Positions 62,010-64,000 of a stretch of DNA of 64,000 nucleotides are shown here, one piece after another. Below the pieces are notes generated by a model. It was given only the letters and a program-made list of their open reading frames with translations. It did no database searches and had not been told where the DNA came from. Numbering within the stretch: the stretch's first letter is position 1; every line of letters begins with the position of its first letter. The position numbers and the translations under genes are program-made. This DNA comes from Paraconexibacter sp040581415 (GTDB lineage: Bacteria; Actinomycetota; Thermoleophilia; Solirubrobacterales; Solirubrobacteraceae): contig NZ_CP114014.1 of the NCBI RefSeq assembly GCF_040581415.1, positions 3,968,001 through 4,032,000 on the forward strand. Direction: 5' to 3'.

Positions 62010-62093
62010 AAGCGGAGGCCGACCCGCCGAACTGGCGGCCGGCGTAAGCCGGCGTAGAAGCGGAGGCCGAACTGGCGGCCGGCGTAAGCCGGC
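61986..62093 (+). repeat. Three tandem units with hairpins, spanning the end of the coiled-coil gene
   Basis: Copies at 61986-62033 (48 b), 62034-62073 (40 b) and 62074-62093 (partial, 20 b). Each begins GGCGGCCGGCGTAAGCCGGC; copies 1 and 2 continue GTAGAAGCGGAGGCCGA. The unit encodes the last residues (GGRRKPA) and the stop codon of the gene, which is thus repeated downstream. Each copy folds as GCCGGC-GTAA-GCCGGC; the last has a 9-bp stem (GCGGCCGGC). Probable terminator between this gene and convergent pspAA. Confidence 0.7.
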
Positions 62094-62103
62094 CGCTGAT
62101 CAG

Positions 62104-62400
62104 TCAGGCGGTCGCCGCCGGCGGGTCCGGGATCAGGCCCTCGCCGGTGAACTCCTCGGCCGCCTCGGCGAACGACAGGTCCGCCGGCGGCAGGATGAAG
62201 TCCGACGCCTCGAGCTCGTCGTCCCCGAGCGCGGCGCCGTTCTTGCGCACGTAGTCCAGCAGCTCCTCGAACGACTCATGGAACTTGTCCTCGTCGTCCG
62301 CGTCGACCGCCGCGACGATCACGTCGTCGAGCTCGTCGAGCTTCGCATGATGGCTCTCGTCGAGCCGGTACTGCGTCTCGGAGAAGATCCGGACGATCAT
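62104..62400 (-). CDS. pspAA: PspA-associated protein PspAA
   Basis: A 98-residue protein typical of PspAA: MIVRIFSETQYRLDESHHAK, then LDELDDVIVAAVDADDEDKF and SDFILPPADLSFAEAAEEF. It is the usual partner of PspA in actinobacteria and Archaea, with unknown biochemical role. The start codon overlaps the pspA stop (ATGA), so it is translated with pspA. The helical, acidic character fits a small adaptor. Confidence 0.87.
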   Translation of the reverse strand: MIVRIFSETQYRLDESHHAKLDELDDVIVAAVDADDEDKFHESFEELLDYVRKNGAALGDDELEASDFILPPADLSFAEAAEEFTGEGLIPDPPAATA

Positions 62401-63194
62401 GCGGTGCCTTCCTGCTTCTTGAGCGGGTCGGCGGCGGGCGCGGACTCGCCACCGGCGAGCTCGCCCTGGGCGGGGGCCGACGCGATGCCGAGCTCGGCCT
62501 TCATCTTCGCGAGGTCGTCGTCGACCATCGAGCCCGACGAAAGCTGCGCGAGCTGGCGGTCGATGTCGTCCCCGCCGCCCTCGCCGAGCGCCGTGATGTC
62601 GCCGAGGACACCGGCCGCCTCGAGCTCGCCGACCGCGTCGGCGCGGGCCCGCATCTCCTCGGTCTTGTCGACCGCACGCTGCATGGCCATGCCGACGTCG
62701 GCCATCTGCTCGCCGACGCCGCTGGCCGCCTCGCTGATGCGCACCTGGGCCTCGGCGGCGGAGTACTGCGCCTTGATGACCTCCTTCTTGGTGCGGAAGG
62801 CCTCGACCTTCTGCCGCAGCTTCTGCTCGGAGGCGATGAGCTTCTCCTGCTGGGACTCGAGCTCCGCGACCTGCTGGTCGAGCGACTGCAGCTCGGTCTG
62901 GGCGACGTTCTTGCGCTCCAGCGCGGTGCGGGCCAGGGCCTCGTTGCCCGCGGCCAGCGCCTGACGCGCCTGCGTGTCGAGCTTGACCACCGACTGCTCA
63001 ATCTTGCTGGCCTGCATCTGCAGGCGCTTCTTCGCCGTCACCACGTCGGCGATGCCCTTCTTGACGTTCTGCAGGGACTCGAGCTGCTTCTGGTACCCGT
63101 AGTCGAGCGTCTCGCCCGGATCCTCGGCCTTGTCGAGCATCCTGCTGATCTTCGCCTTGATGATGGTGGTGAAACGTCCGGACTGACCGGCCAT
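62397..63194 (-). CDS. pspA: PspA/IM30 (ESCRT-III-like) membrane-stress protein
   Basis: A 265-residue helical protein of the PspA/Vipp1 superfamily. The first ~30 residues (TTIIKAKISRMLDKAEDPGE) form the membrane-binding amphipathic helix, followed by LDYGYQKQLESLQNVKKG and long coiled coil (AELESQQEKLIASEQKL, AAEAQVRISEAASGVGE). The C-terminal tail is low-complexity acidic (SAPAQGELAGGES). PspA polymerises on damaged membranes and preserves proton motive force. The ATG has AGGAGG four bases upstream. It forms a coupled operon with pspAA. Confidence 0.9.
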   Translation of the reverse strand: MAGQSGRFTTIIKAKISRMLDKAEDPGETLDYGYQKQLESLQNVKKGIADVVTAKKRLQMQASKIEQSVVKLDTQARQALAAGNEALARTALERKNVAQTELQSLDQQVAELESQQEKLIASEQKLRQKVEAFRTKKEVIKAQYSAAEAQVRISEAASGVGEQMADVGMAMQRAVDKTEEMRARADAVGELEAAGVLGDITALGEGGGDDIDRQLAQLSSGSMVDDDLAKMKAELGIASAPAQGELAGGESAPAADPLKKQEGTA

Positions 63195-63299
63195 CGGGCC
63201 TCCTGAAGTCTGCTGGGGAACGTGTGCTGGCAGCCTAGCGTGCCCCGGGCCCCCGCCCAGCGCAGCACGCAGGGCTTTCCGGCTAAGGTCAGCGCGCCT

Positions 63300-64000
63300 A
63301 TGACGGTCCCTTCATCTCTGCCTGCCCGCCCCCTGGCGCTCGTCCTCGCCGCCGCCCTCGCGCTCGGTGCGGCCGGCTGCGGGCGGCCACAGTCAGCCGA
63401 CCAGGGCAACGCGAAAGGCACGAAGTCCAGTGCCCGCGGCGACGCACCCGACGCGGCGGCCGACCTCGGCTTCCCGACGCTGGCCACCAAGAACACCACC
63501 CGCGTGGCGGGCGCCGACCCCGTCGCGGACGCCGCCGCGGTCAGCCAGATCGTCTTCCCGGGCACGCGTCCGGCCGACCGGCCCTCCTCGGTCACGCTCG
63601 TCGACGCGGGGGACTGGCGCGCCGCGCTCGCGGCGTCGTCGCTCTACGCCGCGCCGCTGCGGTCGCCCACGCTGTTCACCAAGGGGACGTCGATCCCGGG
63701 GGCGACGTCAAAGGCGCTGTCGGTCCTGAGCCCGGCGGGGTCGAAGGCCGCCGGCGGCGCCCAGGTCATCCGGGTCGGGACGACCGCCAAGCCGGGCCTG
63801 CTGCGCACGACGGACATCCAGGCCAAGCCGGCCAACGCGTTCGCCCTGGCCCGCAAGATCGACGCGTTCGTGACCGCCGCCCGCGGCGCCCCGACGTCGC
63901 GGATCATGCTCGTGTCGGCCGACGACCCGAAGTTCGCCGCCCCCGCCGCCGCCTGGGCGGCCGCCTCGGGCGACACGATCCTCTTCACGCACAAGGACAA
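63300..64000 (+). CDS. Lipoprotein with cell-wall-binding repeat 2 (CWB2)-like domain, truncated by the window
   Basis: At least 233 residues. A signal peptide with lipobox LGAAGC is followed by a spacer and then repeats resembling CWB2 domains: TTRVAGADPVADAAAVSQIVF, SSVTLVDAGDWRAALAAS, PTLFTKGTSIPGATSKAL and VIRVGTTAKPG. Such domains bind secondary cell-wall polymers in Firmicutes, and are common in actinobacterial surface proteins. The gene runs off the right edge. The ATG is ten bases after TAAGGT. It is divergent from pspA by 105 bases. Confidence 0.65.
   Translation, partial: MTVPSSLPARPLALVLAAALALGAAGCGRPQSADQGNAKGTKSSARGDAPDAAADLGFPTLATKNTTRVAGADPVADAAAVSQIVFPGTRPADRPSSVTLVDAGDWRAALAASSLYAAPLRSPTLFTKGTSIPGATSKALSVLSPAGSKAAGGAQVIRVGTTAKPGLLRTTDIQAKPANAFALARKIDAFVTAARGAPTSRIMLVSADDPKFAAPAAAWAAASGDTILFTHKD

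Overview
The window is GC-rich and densely coded, and every gene reads as chromosomal Actinomycetota. The gene content suggests a Thermoleophilia member, probably Solirubrobacterales and Patulibacter- or Conexibacter-like. The pointers are two PucR regulators, AddAB-like nucleases, actinobacterial-type PspA partners, long secreted proteins ending in Arg/Ala-rich beta tails, and many start codons only 6-7 bases after a TANNNT box, as in leaderless transcripts. This taxonomy is an inference from gene content. No rRNA, tRNA, CRISPR array, insertion sequence or prophage was seen.

Layout. 1-7.8 kb: the N-terminal half of glutamate synthase (gltB), the end-joining protein Ku, a ferritin-like protein, a YihY/BrkB membrane protein, a small membrane protein beside an SDR gene relic, another membrane protein, and a PucR regulator. 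8-18.6 kb: an exported-protein region with a CocE-like hydrolase, a 14-repeat FG-GAP protein, a beta-lactamase-fold protein and an M11-type metalloprotease; the FG-GAP protein and the protease share a related C-terminal module. 18.6-24.9 kb: PucR facing a P450-aldehyde dehydrogenase operon, a truncated haemoglobin, and an SDR/TetR pair around two perfect operators. 25-34 kb: a DUF892 ferritin-like protein, a protein of unknown function, and a two-gene helicase-nuclease operon of AddAB type.

34-40.7 kb is the most intriguing part. Two tandem, paralogous, cysteine-rich secreted proteins (with the relic of a third copy) and a secreted GH9 glycosidase flank an OmpR-family two-component system. 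All three secreted genes carry almost the same 19-base direct repeat, GCTTCAC-GTTC-GCTTCATG type, 10 bases upstream of a -10-like hexamer. This is the geometry of a PhoB/OmpR activator site and suggests a small local regulon.

40.7-49.5 kb: a secreted calcium-binding-like protein coupled to topoisomerase III, a MarP-like membrane protease divergent from a class B penicillin-binding protein, a lipoprotein, an SRPBCC protein, and zinc-ribbon and FHA proteins. 49.5-55.1 kb: an orphan ParA and the threonine/lysine genes thrB, thrC, hom and lysA, with a DUF427 gene inserted in the opposite orientation. 55.1-64 kb: hydrolase, lgt, htpX, two FMN-dependent alpha-hydroxyacid oxidase paralogues (one Tat-exported and lacking the catalytic residues), and a phage-shock-type envelope-stress set (pspAB, a coiled-coil protein, pspAA, pspA) near htpX. 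The window ends inside a CWB2-like lipoprotein gene.

Taken together the region leans to envelope biology: secretion, lipoprotein modification, peptidoglycan synthesis, membrane quality control and stress, plus housekeeping amino-acid and DNA-repair genes.
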